Shown: in pieces, positions 34,166 through 41,830 of the stretch | Layout: each line of letters starts with the position of its first letter | How positions within the stretch are numbered: the stretch's first letter is position 1 | Assembly (NCBI GenBank): GCA_021775995.1 | Contig: JAJFGS010000013.1 | Location: 372,001-436,000, forward strand | Length of the DNA: 64,000 nt | Direction: 5' to 3' | Source: Alphaproteobacteria bacterium | GTDB lineage: Bacteria; Pseudomonadota; Alphaproteobacteria; Micavibrionales; Micavibrionaceae | Program-made: the position numbers and the translations under genes | Notes under the pieces: model-generated | The model's database searches: none | Seen by the model: the letters and a program-made list of their open reading frames with translations, nothing else | What the model was told of the DNA's origin: nothing

Positions 34166-35155
34166 TTAACGAATGGTTTTTGCATGCTCGCTTGCTTCGA
34201 TTAAGCGAGAGCGAATAGGGGGGTCCATAGCGGAGTGTCCTGCATCTGGAACAACAATATAATCAGCTTCTGGCCAAGTCATGTGGAGTTTATGAGCAGA
34301 AATGATTGGGCAAATCATATCATAGCGTCCTTGGATAACGGTTGCTGGAATATGGCGAAAATTATTAACTTTATTTAGCAAGCTGTTTTCTGGCTTAATG
34401 ATTTGAGTGTGAAAGTAATGGCATTCGATTACAGATACCGATAAGGCAGAATCTTTTTGATCATCGGTCGTGATAATTTCATAGTTTGGAATAAGTGAAG
34501 AGCAAGCACTTTCATAAAGACTCCAACTCATTGCCGCTTTTACTTGAGTTTCTCTATCTTCACTTGTTAGTCGTTTATGATAAGCACCAATAATATCATC
34601 GCGTTCATTTTCAGGAATAACACTGACGAATTGTTCCCATGCTTCTGGGTAAACATTTTGATTATACTTATAGAGCCAATCTATACTGTCCTGTTCCATC
34701 AAAAATATTCCGCGAAGTATAAGGCTAATAATTTTGTCGGCATGATCTGCGGCATAAGATAAAGCCAGCGTAGAGCCCCATGAGCCGCCAGATACGTGCC
34801 ATCTATCAATAGATAAATGTTCACGGAGTTGTTCAATATCACGAATAAGCGCGTCTGTATTATTATCTTCTAAGCATAAAAATGGCGTTGATCTTCCTGC
34901 CCCTCGTTGATCGAATAAAATGATACGATAATAATCTGGATTATAAAATTGGCGTTGAATTGGTTTGCATCCCGAGCCCGGGCCACCATGAAAAAATACG
35001 ATAGGCACACCATCGGGATTACCACATTGTTCCCAATAAATTTCATGCGGTTCATCAACCGCCATATAGCCACTGGAATAAGGTTCAATTTCTGGGAAGA
35101 AATCTAATAAAGGAGGCGATCTATAGCCTGAATTTTTATTTTTATGGTTGCCCAT
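34166..35155 (-). CDS. pip: Proline iminopeptidase
   Basis: Alpha/beta-hydrolase that removes N-terminal proline from peptides. 329 residues. The family signature is clear: HGGPGSGC (oxyanion), FDQRGAGRSTP, the nucleophile elbow GGSWGSTLAL, GRYDMICP for the acid and DAGHSAMDP for the catalytic His. No signal peptide. It lies between pgk and the secreted nuclease gene on the same strand, eight bases from the latter, so probably one transcript. Confidence 0.92.
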   Translation of the reverse strand: MGNHKNKNSGYRSPPLLDFFPEIEPYSSGYMAVDEPHEIYWEQCGNPDGVPIVFFHGGPGSGCKPIQRQFYNPDYYRIILFDQRGAGRSTPFLCLEDNNTDALIRDIEQLREHLSIDRWHVSGGSWGSTLALSYAADHADKIISLILRGIFLMEQDSIDWLYKYNQNVYPEAWEQFVSVIPENERDDIIGAYHKRLTSEDRETQVKAAMSWSLYESACSSLIPNYEIITTDDQKDSALSVSVIECHYFHTQIIKPENSLLNKVNNFRHIPATVIQGRYDMICPIISAHKLHMTWPEADYIVVPDAGHSAMDPPIRSRLIEASEHAKTIR

Positions 35156-35163
35156 GTTTATAT

Positions 35164-36048
35164 CTATTCATTCACGTCCGATTGAGGCAATAAGTTAGGC
35201 GTTTCGGCGGCATTTGGCAATGGGGCTGGGTCTATTAGCTCCAAATGGTTTATATCTTCAAGTTCAATAAGGGGGCCATTATATTCACGTAGCCAGCCAC
35301 GAGCGCGCACGGGTTTTTGAGTTAAGGCTAAGGCATTTATTCCTTTATGAGAAAATTTCTTTCTTAAAGCAGGGGAAACAAGAATGGTAAAATCTGTTTT
35401 CCGATCTTTTCCAAAATTAAGGTAAATATTATTACGAACGGAAGCGGCTTTTTGGACAGTGCCTTCAATGACAACAAATTCACCCATATGATCTTTGGCG
35501 TTATCAGGATTAACGACAAGATATTCGCTTTCTTTTGACCAAATACCTCGTTTTTCTGATCTGGCTTTTTGTTCTGCGGCATACATTTGCTCTAACATAT
35601 CGGTGTTATTAGGCGTGGTGTAAACACGCGCCAAACCATTGGCTAAGTATAATCCTTGTAACCAAACGGCATCTTTTTTTATGACAACATGGGCGAGTTC
35701 TTGATTCATCCTATTAAGGCGACCTTTTTTAGGGTTGCGGGTTTGGTAGAGCATAATTTCGGTACGTTCGGGGAGCTTCTCTTGTAGAAGTTTAAAAGCC
35801 GCCTCTGCATAAGGGGCACCTTCCCAAATATGAAAATCAGGAATATCTACGGCAGAAAGGCGCACAATTGTGCCATCTTTTAAAAGTATGGTCAGACCAT
35901 CAATGACCTTGTCAATTTTGCCTGATTGAGTATGTTTGAGTTCGGAAAAATTAGCTTTTGGTGCCAGAGCATCGAATTTTTGTTCTTCCTGCGCATAGGC
36001 AGGTTGAATTATGAGTAATAAATATAATAATGAAAGAAACCTTATCAT
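35164..36048 (-). CDS. Secreted thermonuclease-family (SNase-like) protein
   Basis: The track begins far upstream at 36270, but ATG 36048 gives a clean signal peptide (MIRFLSLLYLLLIIQPAYA-QE) and 294 residues. The SNase-like domain spans about residues 40-165: KVIDGLTILLKDGTIVRLSAVDIPD (the usual D-G-D-T is DGLTI here), GAPYAEAAFKLLQEKL, GRLNRMNQELAHVVI, LANGLARVY and EQKARSEKRGIW. A C-terminal beta-rich region of about 110 residues follows. The catalytic Arg and Glu are not conserved exactly as in staphylococcal nuclease, so activity is uncertain. Its ATG overlaps that of the divergent M48 gene (CATG). Confidence 0.8.
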   Translation of the reverse strand: MIRFLSLLYLLLIIQPAYAQEEQKFDALAPKANFSELKHTQSGKIDKVIDGLTILLKDGTIVRLSAVDIPDFHIWEGAPYAEAAFKLLQEKLPERTEIMLYQTRNPKKGRLNRMNQELAHVVIKKDAVWLQGLYLANGLARVYTTPNNTDMLEQMYAAEQKARSEKRGIWSKESEYLVVNPDNAKDHMGEFVVIEGTVQKAASVRNNIYLNFGKDRKTDFTILVSPALRKKFSHKGINALALTQKPVRARGWLREYNGPLIELEDINHLELIDPAPLPNAAETPNLLPQSDVNE

Positions 36049-37501
36049 GACTACAAAATGGACTATTGCCCCCTCATTATGCAAGAAGAGTTTTTTATTG
36101 CTCATGCTTGGCTGTACAGCATTTATATCGGCTTGTACGACGAATGCGGCAACTGGAGAAAAACAGTTTACAGCATTCATGCCAGCAAGTAGTGAGGCAC
36201 AAGTTGGTGCGACGGAACATGCGAAGGTTGAAGCACAATTTGGTAAGTTTATGACAGGACCAATTGCCACCTACGTGAACAAAGTGGGGCAACGTGTTGC
36301 GGCGAATACAGAACGTAAAGATGTTCAATATAAATTCTATGTTTTAGATACACCGATGGTTAATGCGTTCGCTTTGCCTGGTGGGTACACTTATTTTTCT
36401 CGTGGACTTTTGACCTTGGCGAATAGTGAAGCGGAATTGGCGGGCGTTATTGGTCATGAAATTGGTCACATTACGGCGCGTCATGCGGCCTCTCGTATGT
36501 CACAAGGCTTGGTTGCAGGACTTGGTGCAGCGGTTATTGGTGCGGCTGCTGGGGGTTCTGCAGGAAAGGTGGCAAATTTAGGCTCTAATTTATACATATC
36601 TTCTTATTCTAGAGGACAGGAAAGCCAATCCGATGAATTGGGTATCAGATATATTTCCCGCGCAGGGTATGATCCGATGGGGGTGACGAAGTTTTTATCA
36701 AGCCTTGATGCACAGAGCAAAATGGAAAATGGTGGTAAAACTAATTTCAGCTATTTTTCAACTCACCCTTTGACGGCATCACGTGTTCAAGAAGCCAGAG
36801 TTGAAGCAGCAAAATATCCAGCGAATAATAATGAAAGCCGTGCGGCCTATTTAAACCAAATTAATGGTCTTGTTTATGGTGATAGTCCAGATCAAGGTTT
36901 TGCCAGAGGTAATAAATTTTATCATCCTGCGATGGACTTCACCTTTAGCGTACCAAACGGTTCAAAAATTACCAACGGAACAAGCAGTGTTGTGGCACAA
37001 CATCCAAATGGTACGGTGATTGTTTTTGATGCAGGAAAAGGAAAAAGTTCCGATCCTTTAACATTCTTAAAAAATGAATGGTTAAAAGGGGAGAATGCGG
37101 GCGGCGTAGAATCTATTACGGTGAATGGTAAACGTGCAGCGACAACAGCTTTTGAAGGCAATGTCCAGGGCAAAGCCGTAACGGTTCGTCTCGTGGCTGT
37201 GGAGTGGTCACCCGGTACTTATTATCGTTTCCAAATGGCGATTCCAAAGGCGGTGCCAGCCGCGTTTATGAGCGAGCTTAAAACGACAACTTATAGTTTA
37301 CGTCCCATGACAGGGAGTGAGAAAGCTTCGATTGAAGCCAAGAAAATTCGTGTGCTTGTCGCGCCAGCAGGATCAACTGTGGACTCTATGGCAGCTAAAA
37401 TGAATGTAGATGGTGATAAAACAGAGCATTTCTTAGTGCTGAATGGTATGGCAAGAAACCAGAAGGTTATCGCCGGACAGCCTTATAAGATTGTGATGTA
37501 A
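36047..37501 (+). CDS. M48-family metalloprotease lipoprotein
   Basis: ATG 36047 is chosen over 36011 because it gives a proper lipoprotein signal peptide with lipobox ISAC. The peptidase domain has the zinc motif VIGHEIGHITARHAA, the substrate loop FALPGGYTYFSRGLL and the third ligand in QSDELGIRYISRAGYDP, as in BepA/YfgC-like proteins that survey outer-membrane assembly. The C-terminal 50 residues (APAGSTVDSMAAKMNVD...FLVLNGMARNQKVIAGQPYKIV) resemble a LysM-like module. 484 residues. The start codons of this gene and the divergent nuclease gene overlap by two bases. Confidence 0.88.
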   Translation: MTTKWTIAPSLCKKSFLLLMLGCTAFISACTTNAATGEKQFTAFMPASSEAQVGATEHAKVEAQFGKFMTGPIATYVNKVGQRVAANTERKDVQYKFYVLDTPMVNAFALPGGYTYFSRGLLTLANSEAELAGVIGHEIGHITARHAASRMSQGLVAGLGAAVIGAAAGGSAGKVANLGSNLYISSYSRGQESQSDELGIRYISRAGYDPMGVTKFLSSLDAQSKMENGGKTNFSYFSTHPLTASRVQEARVEAAKYPANNNESRAAYLNQINGLVYGDSPDQGFARGNKFYHPAMDFTFSVPNGSKITNGTSSVVAQHPNGTVIVFDAGKGKSSDPLTFLKNEWLKGENAGGVESITVNGKRAATTAFEGNVQGKAVTVRLVAVEWSPGTYYRFQMAIPKAVPAAFMSELKTTTYSLRPMTGSEKASIEAKKIRVLVAPAGSTVDSMAAKMNVDGDKTEHFLVLNGMARNQKVIAGQPYKIVM

Positions 37502-37508
37502 TCAGGGT

Positions 37509-37718
37509 TTAAGATTGTCTTGCTTGTAGATCTGTTTTTTTTAGTTGCATGTCAGCTAAGGCACTTTTATGGTCTGCGGTTTTACTTTTGTGGCAGCAAT
37601 CAATAGTATCTCTTAAATCTTTTTCATCCATATAGAACACGTTTCCATTATGGGTGTTGCGCCAAACAGCCTTTAGGTTGTTTACGTTGTTTCCAACGAT
37701 TTTATTTTGGTAGGCCAT
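37509..37718 (-). CDS. Small hypothetical protein
   Basis: A 69-residue soluble, charged protein (KAVWRNTHNGNVFYMDEKDLRDTIDCCHKSK...). Supported by a ribosome site GAGGGAAC and a promoter with TTGACATAACG / TAAAAA at 37744-37772. It has no signal peptide or membrane segment, and a Cys-Cys pair in the middle. Its stop lies eight bases from the convergent M48 gene. The family is unknown; the promoter motif is shared with other small genes in this window. Confidence 0.6.
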   Translation of the reverse strand: MAYQNKIVGNNVNNLKAVWRNTHNGNVFYMDEKDLRDTIDCCHKSKTADHKSALADMQLKKTDLQARQS

Positions 37719-37743
37719 AAAGTTCCCTCTTTAAGAAAAGGAT

Positions 37744-37772
37744 TTTTTACAATTATTGGAACGTTATGTCAA
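37744..37772 (-). promoter_or_regulatory. Promoter with TTGACATAA motif for the gene at 37509-37718
   Basis: On the - strand: TTGACA, 17 bases, TAAAAA; the -35 continues as TTGACATAACG. Fourth instance of this motif before a small gene. Confidence 0.5.
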
Positions 37773-37779
37773 GGTTTTC

Positions 37780-38592
37780 TTAAGCTTCTAACACTTCAAA
37801 AAACTCGCCTTTGGCAGACATTTGTGCGGCAACGAGGGAGCCGCCAAAGCCACAACCTGCATCAAGTGTAGCGGTAATACAATTTAGATGTAGTCCCTTA
37901 TGAGCAGGATCAAAGCCACGGACAACTTTATCAAAGGGGGCATAGCTTTCGGTCATATCATCAAAATGTGAGGCATCTTCCCAAAAGCTGTTTTGTTGTT
38001 CATTTAAGCCCTTGGAAGTATTGATGCCCGTATTCACAAAGAGGAGCGGGAATTGGTTGTTATTATTTGTATAAGCGGCGCGGCGATGCTCAGTTATAAA
38101 AGCTTCATGGCCGTCATGAGCGCGAAGGCGCTGACGAATGTGGTTTGTCCATTTGGTTAAATAAATAATCCCATTTTTAGCGGCGGTGATGCCTTCATGC
38201 GGGCAAATGTCATAGCTTTGCATGGTTGGACCGAGCCCTTTTCCCATCAGATCAATAAGAGCATCAACAGGATGTTGATGAAATTGAATTTGCAAGAGTT
38301 GTTGCCAGAGGTCTTCTTGTTTGCCGCGTAGGTAAATAATGTCATTCGGTTGCATGGCAGGTTTGGCAAGGACCATGCGGCGAAAGGTTAAAAGCTCATC
38401 AATGGTTTCGTGAGAGTAGGCGCCATACCCTGTATAATTACCCAGATAGACAAGTCGATCACCGGCTTGAATTTTTTCATAAATGGCATCGTGAAGCCGC
38501 ATTAACCGTTCAACATCAGCATGAATAGACGGTATCGCCCAAATATGGCGAGGGGTTCCTAAATCGGAAAAATTTTTATTTTCACAGTACAC
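37780..38592 (-). CDS. Metallophosphoesterase-fold protein lacking metal ligands (pseudo-phosphatase)
   Basis: A 270-residue protein that aligns by eye with bacterial PPP-type phosphoesterases, but every metal motif is altered. GDIHG reads PSIHA (residues 21-25), GDxxDRG reads GNYTGYG (51-57), GNHE reads GKQE (90-93), the usual VHAG reads VNTG, and the HGH motif reads RGF. The scaffold around them is kept (GDRLVYLG, DIIYLRG, KVVRGFDPA, TLDAGCGFGG), and the frame is intact, so it is not decaying randomly. It probably binds a ligand or partner without cleaving phosphate. Start GTG 38592; no ribosome site is seen, but no other start fits. A perfect TATAAT lies upstream on the - strand. Confidence 0.75.
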   Translation of the reverse strand: MYCENKNFSDLGTPRHIWAIPSIHADVERLMRLHDAIYEKIQAGDRLVYLGNYTGYGAYSHETIDELLTFRRMVLAKPAMQPNDIIYLRGKQEDLWQQLLQIQFHQHPVDALIDLMGKGLGPTMQSYDICPHEGITAAKNGIIYLTKWTNHIRQRLRAHDGHEAFITEHRRAAYTNNNNQFPLLFVNTGINTSKGLNEQQNSFWEDASHFDDMTESYAPFDKVVRGFDPAHKGLHLNCITATLDAGCGFGGSLVAAQMSAKGEFFEVLEA

Positions 38593-38651
38593 GGTAATAG
38601 TTGCCTGTTTTAAGGGTATTAAGGCCTGAGAAGAACTCCCAGAATCACTCT

Positions 38652-38680
38652 ATTATACATGATTATTGAAAAATAGTCAT
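38652..38680 (-). promoter_or_regulatory. Promoter for the pseudo-phosphatase gene
   Basis: On the - strand: ATGACT, 17 bases, TATAAT. The -10 is perfect and the -35 matches four of six. The leader would be about 53 bases. Confidence 0.45.
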
Positions 38681-38700
38681 TCCGTGTTGGTATGAGTGAA

Positions 38701-38719
38701 ACCAGCTTATGTTGCTGGT
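38701..38719 (-). terminator. Possible weak terminator after the repeat-protein gene
   Basis: ACCAGC-TTATGTT-GCTGGT, a 6-bp stem six bases past the stop codon; on the - strand only TTTCAC follows, so termination would be weak. Confidence 0.35.
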
Positions 38720-38720
38720 C

Positions 38721-38741
38721 AATTATCAAGCGGGTTTTTGT
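38721..38741. repeat. 21-bp direct repeat, copy at the 3' end of the repeat-protein gene
   Basis: AATTATCAAGCGGGTTTTTGT; differs at one base from 39570-39590. It covers the last codons (TQKPA) and stop of the gene at 38726. Confidence 0.75.
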
Positions 38742-39517
38742 GTTGGTAGAGTGGTAGCGTCAATTTTGCCAGACATCAGTTTGTGCAAGAACGTGCGGAA
38801 GGTCGTTGGATAATGAATAACAGCACGCTTAAATATATGAGGGGTTGTCTTACGTAATGAGGCAAATTCAGCTTCTTTCTCTAACGCAGCAACATCAGAG
38901 ATGACTTGACGCAAGAATTTGTGGGGGGCTGACGGGTAGTGAATAGCAGCATGTTTAAACACATAAGGGATATCACGCAAAGATTTAAACTCATCATCTT
39001 GCTCCAAAGCAGCAATATTAAACATTACTTTGTGCAAGTATTTGCGGGGGGCTGATGGGTAAGCAATAGCAGCGAGTTTAAACACCCTTTTGCTACTACG
39101 CAAAGATTTAAACTTCTCATCAGAGTGAATATTAGAAAAATCTGTACCACGATAAACTGTTAGACTTACAAAATCCTGAGCCGCCTTGGCCGTTGGTTTT
39201 TCAACAAAAGCAGCTGTATTGACACAAAGTTCTTCAATTAAAATAGCAGATATTTCTTGTCTGCGTTGTTCAGGGTAGTCAATTTTGTTTCTGGTACACA
39301 ATACTTGAAAGTCTGTCAGTAATTTTTTTACTGCAGTATGACCACGAACATTGTTGAATTTACCCGTTAGCCAAGCTGTTTTGACGGTATTATCAATAGA
39401 GTGTAATTGCTTATCCGTAAGACCTTTTTTACCCCTAAGCGTTTTATCACGTTCAGCCTGTGCAGCCCTTGCGTCAGCAATAAAGTCTCTATCTATATCT
39501 GCAGTAACAATACTCAT
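38726..39517 (-). CDS. Protein with three 41-residue helical repeats, unknown
   Basis: A 263-residue protein without signal peptide. The first 130 residues are charged and helical. Then follow three tandem units beginning near residues 136, 177 and 218, each about 41 long (the last cut short), of the form E-F-K-S-L-R-x4-V-F-K-x-A-A-I-x-Y-P-S-A-P-x-K-F-L-x2-V-x4-A-A-L-E. The units look like helical hairpins with a conserved YPSAP turn. I do not know the family. A very good promoter precedes it, and a 21-bp direct repeat flanks it on both sides. The high similarity between units suggests recent amplification. Confidence 0.68.
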   Translation of the reverse strand: MSIVTADIDRDFIADARAAQAERDKTLRGKKGLTDKQLHSIDNTVKTAWLTGKFNNVRGHTAVKKLLTDFQVLCTRNKIDYPEQRRQEISAILIEELCVNTAAFVEKPTAKAAQDFVSLTVYRGTDFSNIHSDEKFKSLRSSKRVFKLAAIAYPSAPRKYLHKVMFNIAALEQDDEFKSLRDIPYVFKHAAIHYPSAPHKFLRQVISDVAALEKEAEFASLRKTTPHIFKRAVIHYPTTFRTFLHKLMSGKIDATTLPTQKPA

Positions 39518-39549
39518 AGCAAGCCTGTTTATATCTAAAAATACACGTT

Positions 39550-39578
39550 GTTATAGGGGGTGTTATGAAAATTGTCAA
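39550..39578 (-). promoter_or_regulatory. Promoter of the repeat-protein gene
   Basis: On the - strand: TTGACA, 17 bases, TATAAC: six and five matches to consensus at ideal spacing, 33 bases before the ATG. The -35 box lies in the 21-bp direct repeat. Confidence 0.65.
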
Positions 39579-39590
39579 GCGGGTTTTTGT
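39570..39590. repeat. 21-bp direct repeat, copy upstream of the repeat-protein gene
   Basis: AATTGTCAAGCGGGTTTTTGT, 849 bases from its twin at 38721; 20 of 21 bases identical. It overlaps the -35 box (TTGACA on the - strand). Confidence 0.75.
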
Positions 39591-39591
39591 A

Positions 39592-39619
39592 ATAAAAAAG
39601 GCGCCTTGGGAGCGCCTTT
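39592..39619 (-). terminator. Terminator of carD
   Basis: AAAGGCGC-TCCCAAG-GCGCCTTT on the - strand followed by TTTATT, 25 bases after the carD stop. Confidence 0.85.
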
Positions 39620-39644
39620 AAGAATTAATATATGAAGTAAAGCT

Positions 39645-40190
39645 TTATGCCGCTTTACGGACGTCATCATTGGCAACAACTGACTTCGCGTTACCTTCTG
39701 TGCCCATAATTTTTTCTAAGCGTACGGTTGCTTGCTCTTCTGATGTTTTTTCAACAGCAGCCACTTCACGTGCCAAACGCTCAAGAGCAGATTGGTAGAT
39801 TTGGCGTTCTGAATAGGATTGCTCCGTATCGTCATTGCTACGTTTAAGATCACGAAGAACTTCAGCAATCATCACTGGATCGCCAGAGTTGATTTTTAGT
39901 TCATATTCCTGAGCGCGACGGCTCCACATTGTACGGCGAATGCGTGCTTTACCTTTAAGGGTCTTAATCGCGTCTTTTAGACGAGAAGAAGTGCAAAGCT
40001 TACGCAGGCCGGACTCTTTTGCTTTAATCATAGGAATTTTGAGACGCATACGTTCTTTTTCGAAATTAATAGCGTAGAGCTTAATTTCCATACCAGAAAT
40101 CGTTTGTGTTTCCACACCTTCGATTAGACCCACTCCGTGAGCGGGGTATACGACGTAGTCACCTTTTGCAAAATTATCATTATCAGCCAT
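39645..40190 (-). CDS. CarD/CdnL-family transcription factor
   Basis: A 181-residue protein whose N-terminal Tudor-like RNA-polymerase interaction domain is clear: FAKGDYVVYPAHGVGLIEGVETQTISGMEIKLYAINF, followed by the helical DNA-binding part MRLKIPMIKAKESGLRKL... RRAQEYELKINSGDPVMIAEVLRDLKRS...SYSERQIYQSALERLAREVA. CarD-type factors bind the beta subunit and stabilise open complexes, notably at rRNA promoters. Single gene with its own terminator; a 292-base leader region upstream holds the promoter and an inverted repeat. Confidence 0.93.
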   Translation of the reverse strand: MADNDNFAKGDYVVYPAHGVGLIEGVETQTISGMEIKLYAINFEKERMRLKIPMIKAKESGLRKLCTSSRLKDAIKTLKGKARIRRTMWSRRAQEYELKINSGDPVMIAEVLRDLKRSNDDTEQSYSERQIYQSALERLAREVAAVEKTSEEQATVRLEKIMGTEGNAKSVVANDDVRKAA

Positions 40191-40482
40191 AAATTTAGTG
40201 CCTTTCTGGTTTAGCGTTATTTTCTTATATGTCCCTTTTCAAATGGCGTGCCAATTGTAGAGAAACAAAACCTTAACCAGTAAATATGTTTATTTACTGT
40301 CCATTTGGTGTCTTATTTAAAAACGATTGTTGATTTTCAATTTTATTGCAAAATTTTTGACCCAAATTCAAGTTTGGGGATTTGCCCTGATCAACCGCTT
40401 CCTCTTTAAGCTATGGATGGGAGTATACTTAATAAAACGTTAAAAAGCAACAAAAATCTCATTAAAAGGGCTAAAATTCACT
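40191..40482. other. Gap between fdxA and carD
   Basis: 292 AT-rich bases with no ORF of note. It should contain the carD promoter on the - strand and the end of the fdxA transcript. The only structure I see is CAGTAAAT-ATGTTT-ATTTACTG at 40278-40299. Confidence 0.45.
40278..40299. repeat. Inverted repeat upstream of carD
   Basis: CAGTAAAT and ATTTACTG flank ATGTTT. The stem is AT-rich and no T run follows on either strand, so an operator is as likely as a terminator. Confidence 0.4.
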
Positions 40483-40821
40483 TCAGTCGCCGTCTCCAGG
40501 ACGCTCGCTAAAGTGTTCTTCTAGCTTATTTTTCTTGTCTTTGAATTTTTCAGCTTCGGGCAGTGGATCCTTTTGTGCCGTGATAACAGGCCATTTTTCA
40601 GAATACTCACGATTAAAGTCCACCCATCGCTCTGTATCTGGCTCTGTGTCTGGGAGAATCGCCTCAATAGGACATTCAGGCTCGCAGACGCCGCAATCGA
40701 TACATTCTTCTGGGTGAATAACGAGCATGTTCTCGCCTTCATAGAAGCAATCTACGGGGCATACTTCAACACAGTCGGTGTATTTACACTTGATACAGAG
40801 ATCAGTTACCACAAACGTCAT
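40483..40821 (-). CDS. fdxA: Ferredoxin FdxA (7Fe/8Fe type)
   Basis: A 112-residue bacterial ferredoxin of the FdxA family. Cluster ligands: [19 protein letters not shown] in the first half and [15 protein letters not shown] in the second, the standard arrangement for one [3Fe-4S] and one [4Fe-4S] cluster, followed by the extended helical C-terminus ([24 protein letters not shown]) seen in alphaproteobacteria. AGGGAAT is the ribosome site. Encoded alone upstream of carD; in many alphaproteobacteria fdxA and carD are neighbours. Confidence 0.94.
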   Translation of the reverse strand: MTFVVTDLCIKCKYTDCVEVCPVDCFYEGENMLVIHPEECIDCGVCEPECPIEAILPDTEPDTERWVDFNREYSEKWPVITAQKDPLPEAEKFKDKKNKLEEHFSERPGDGD

Positions 40822-40853
40822 TCAGTAGTATTCCCTAAATTAAAAAGAATTAG

Positions 40854-40877
40854 CGTCCTCCCGCTTGCGGGCATGAC
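40854..40877. repeat. Half palindromic element upstream of fdxA
   Basis: GTCCTCCCGC-TT-GCGGGCATGAC: a short hairpin with one ATGAC end, like one arm of the elements at 11796 and 21671. It lies in the 61-base gap between the S66 peptidase gene and fdxA. Confidence 0.5.
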
Positions 40878-40882
40878 GGCAT

Positions 40883-41791
40883 TTAAACAAGCGGTTTAAA
40901 GGATAATTTTCCATTTTTCAAGACTATATTGGCGCCAATAGGTAGGGTGCAAAGTTGCTCTCCATGACCGATAGGGGCTTCGCTTAATATAGGTAAGTGA
41001 GGGGCATGGGTTTGAATAACTTCTTCAATCGTTAGTTCAAATGGGCGTCCAGCGTCATCTTGAGAGTTTAAGAAGTCACCTAGAATAATACCAGAGAGGG
41101 GGCCTAACCAGCCAGCTTGCTTCATATGTCCTAACATACGGTCATAACGACTTAGATGGTCATTCGTATCTTCAATGAATAAAATAGAGCCTTCCAGGGT
41201 GGGCGTATAGGGCGTGCCTATTAAAGTTTGCAAAACACTTAAATTTCCACCAAATAACATACCTTCCATATCACCTTTTTGAAGGGTTTGAGTTCCTTCC
41301 AATGTTAGTGAATTTGTTGTTCCCGTTAATACATCCAGCATTTGTTCTGGCCATTCGGGTTTGAGTTTATGAATACGGCTCATTGTTGGACCATGAAAAG
41401 TTACCAAGTTGGTTTGGGCGGTGATGGCATTGAGCAGAACCGTCACATCGCTAAAACCAATAAAATTTTTAGGGTTGTCTGCGATTAATTTGTAATCAAT
41501 TTTATCCAATAAATGGATGGCACCATTTCCACCCGAGGCGCAGAATATAGCGTTGATTGCCGGGTCTTGGAAATAATCATGCAACGCATCAACTTTTTGT
41601 TCAGTTGTCCCAGCAAATTGTCCATTTTGATAAGATGCTTGAGGATGTAAGACAACTTTAAATCCTTTTGCTGTTAGGTAATCAACAGCAGGTTTTATTT
41701 CAGAGGTATCACAATGGCTAGATGGTGCGATCACACCAATGGTATCACCTTTTTTAAGGGGGGTTGGATATAGAGGTGAGGGTGCTGTCAT
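40883..41791 (-). CDS. LD-carboxypeptidase (peptidase S66 family)
   Basis: A 302-residue cytoplasmic protein of the LdcA/MccF family. Family features: start GDTIGVIAPSS, CASGGNGAIHLLDKIDY, nucleophile Ser in FIGFSDVTVLLNA, catalytic Glu in ILFIEDTNDHLSRYDRML and catalytic His in PIGHGEQLCTLPIG. It would trim the terminal D-Ala from tetrapeptides during peptidoglycan recycling; MccF-like specificity (peptide-nucleotide cleavage) cannot be excluded. AAAGGA precedes the ATG closely. Confidence 0.88.
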   Translation of the reverse strand: MTAPSPLYPTPLKKGDTIGVIAPSSHCDTSEIKPAVDYLTAKGFKVVLHPQASYQNGQFAGTTEQKVDALHDYFQDPAINAIFCASGGNGAIHLLDKIDYKLIADNPKNFIGFSDVTVLLNAITAQTNLVTFHGPTMSRIHKLKPEWPEQMLDVLTGTTNSLTLEGTQTLQKGDMEGMLFGGNLSVLQTLIGTPYTPTLEGSILFIEDTNDHLSRYDRMLGHMKQAGWLGPLSGIILGDFLNSQDDAGRPFELTIEEVIQTHAPHLPILSEAPIGHGEQLCTLPIGANIVLKNGKLSFKPLV

Positions 41792-41830
41792 ATCCTTTGT
41801 TACACTGCCGTTGAGAGGTCTTAAAAAGCC

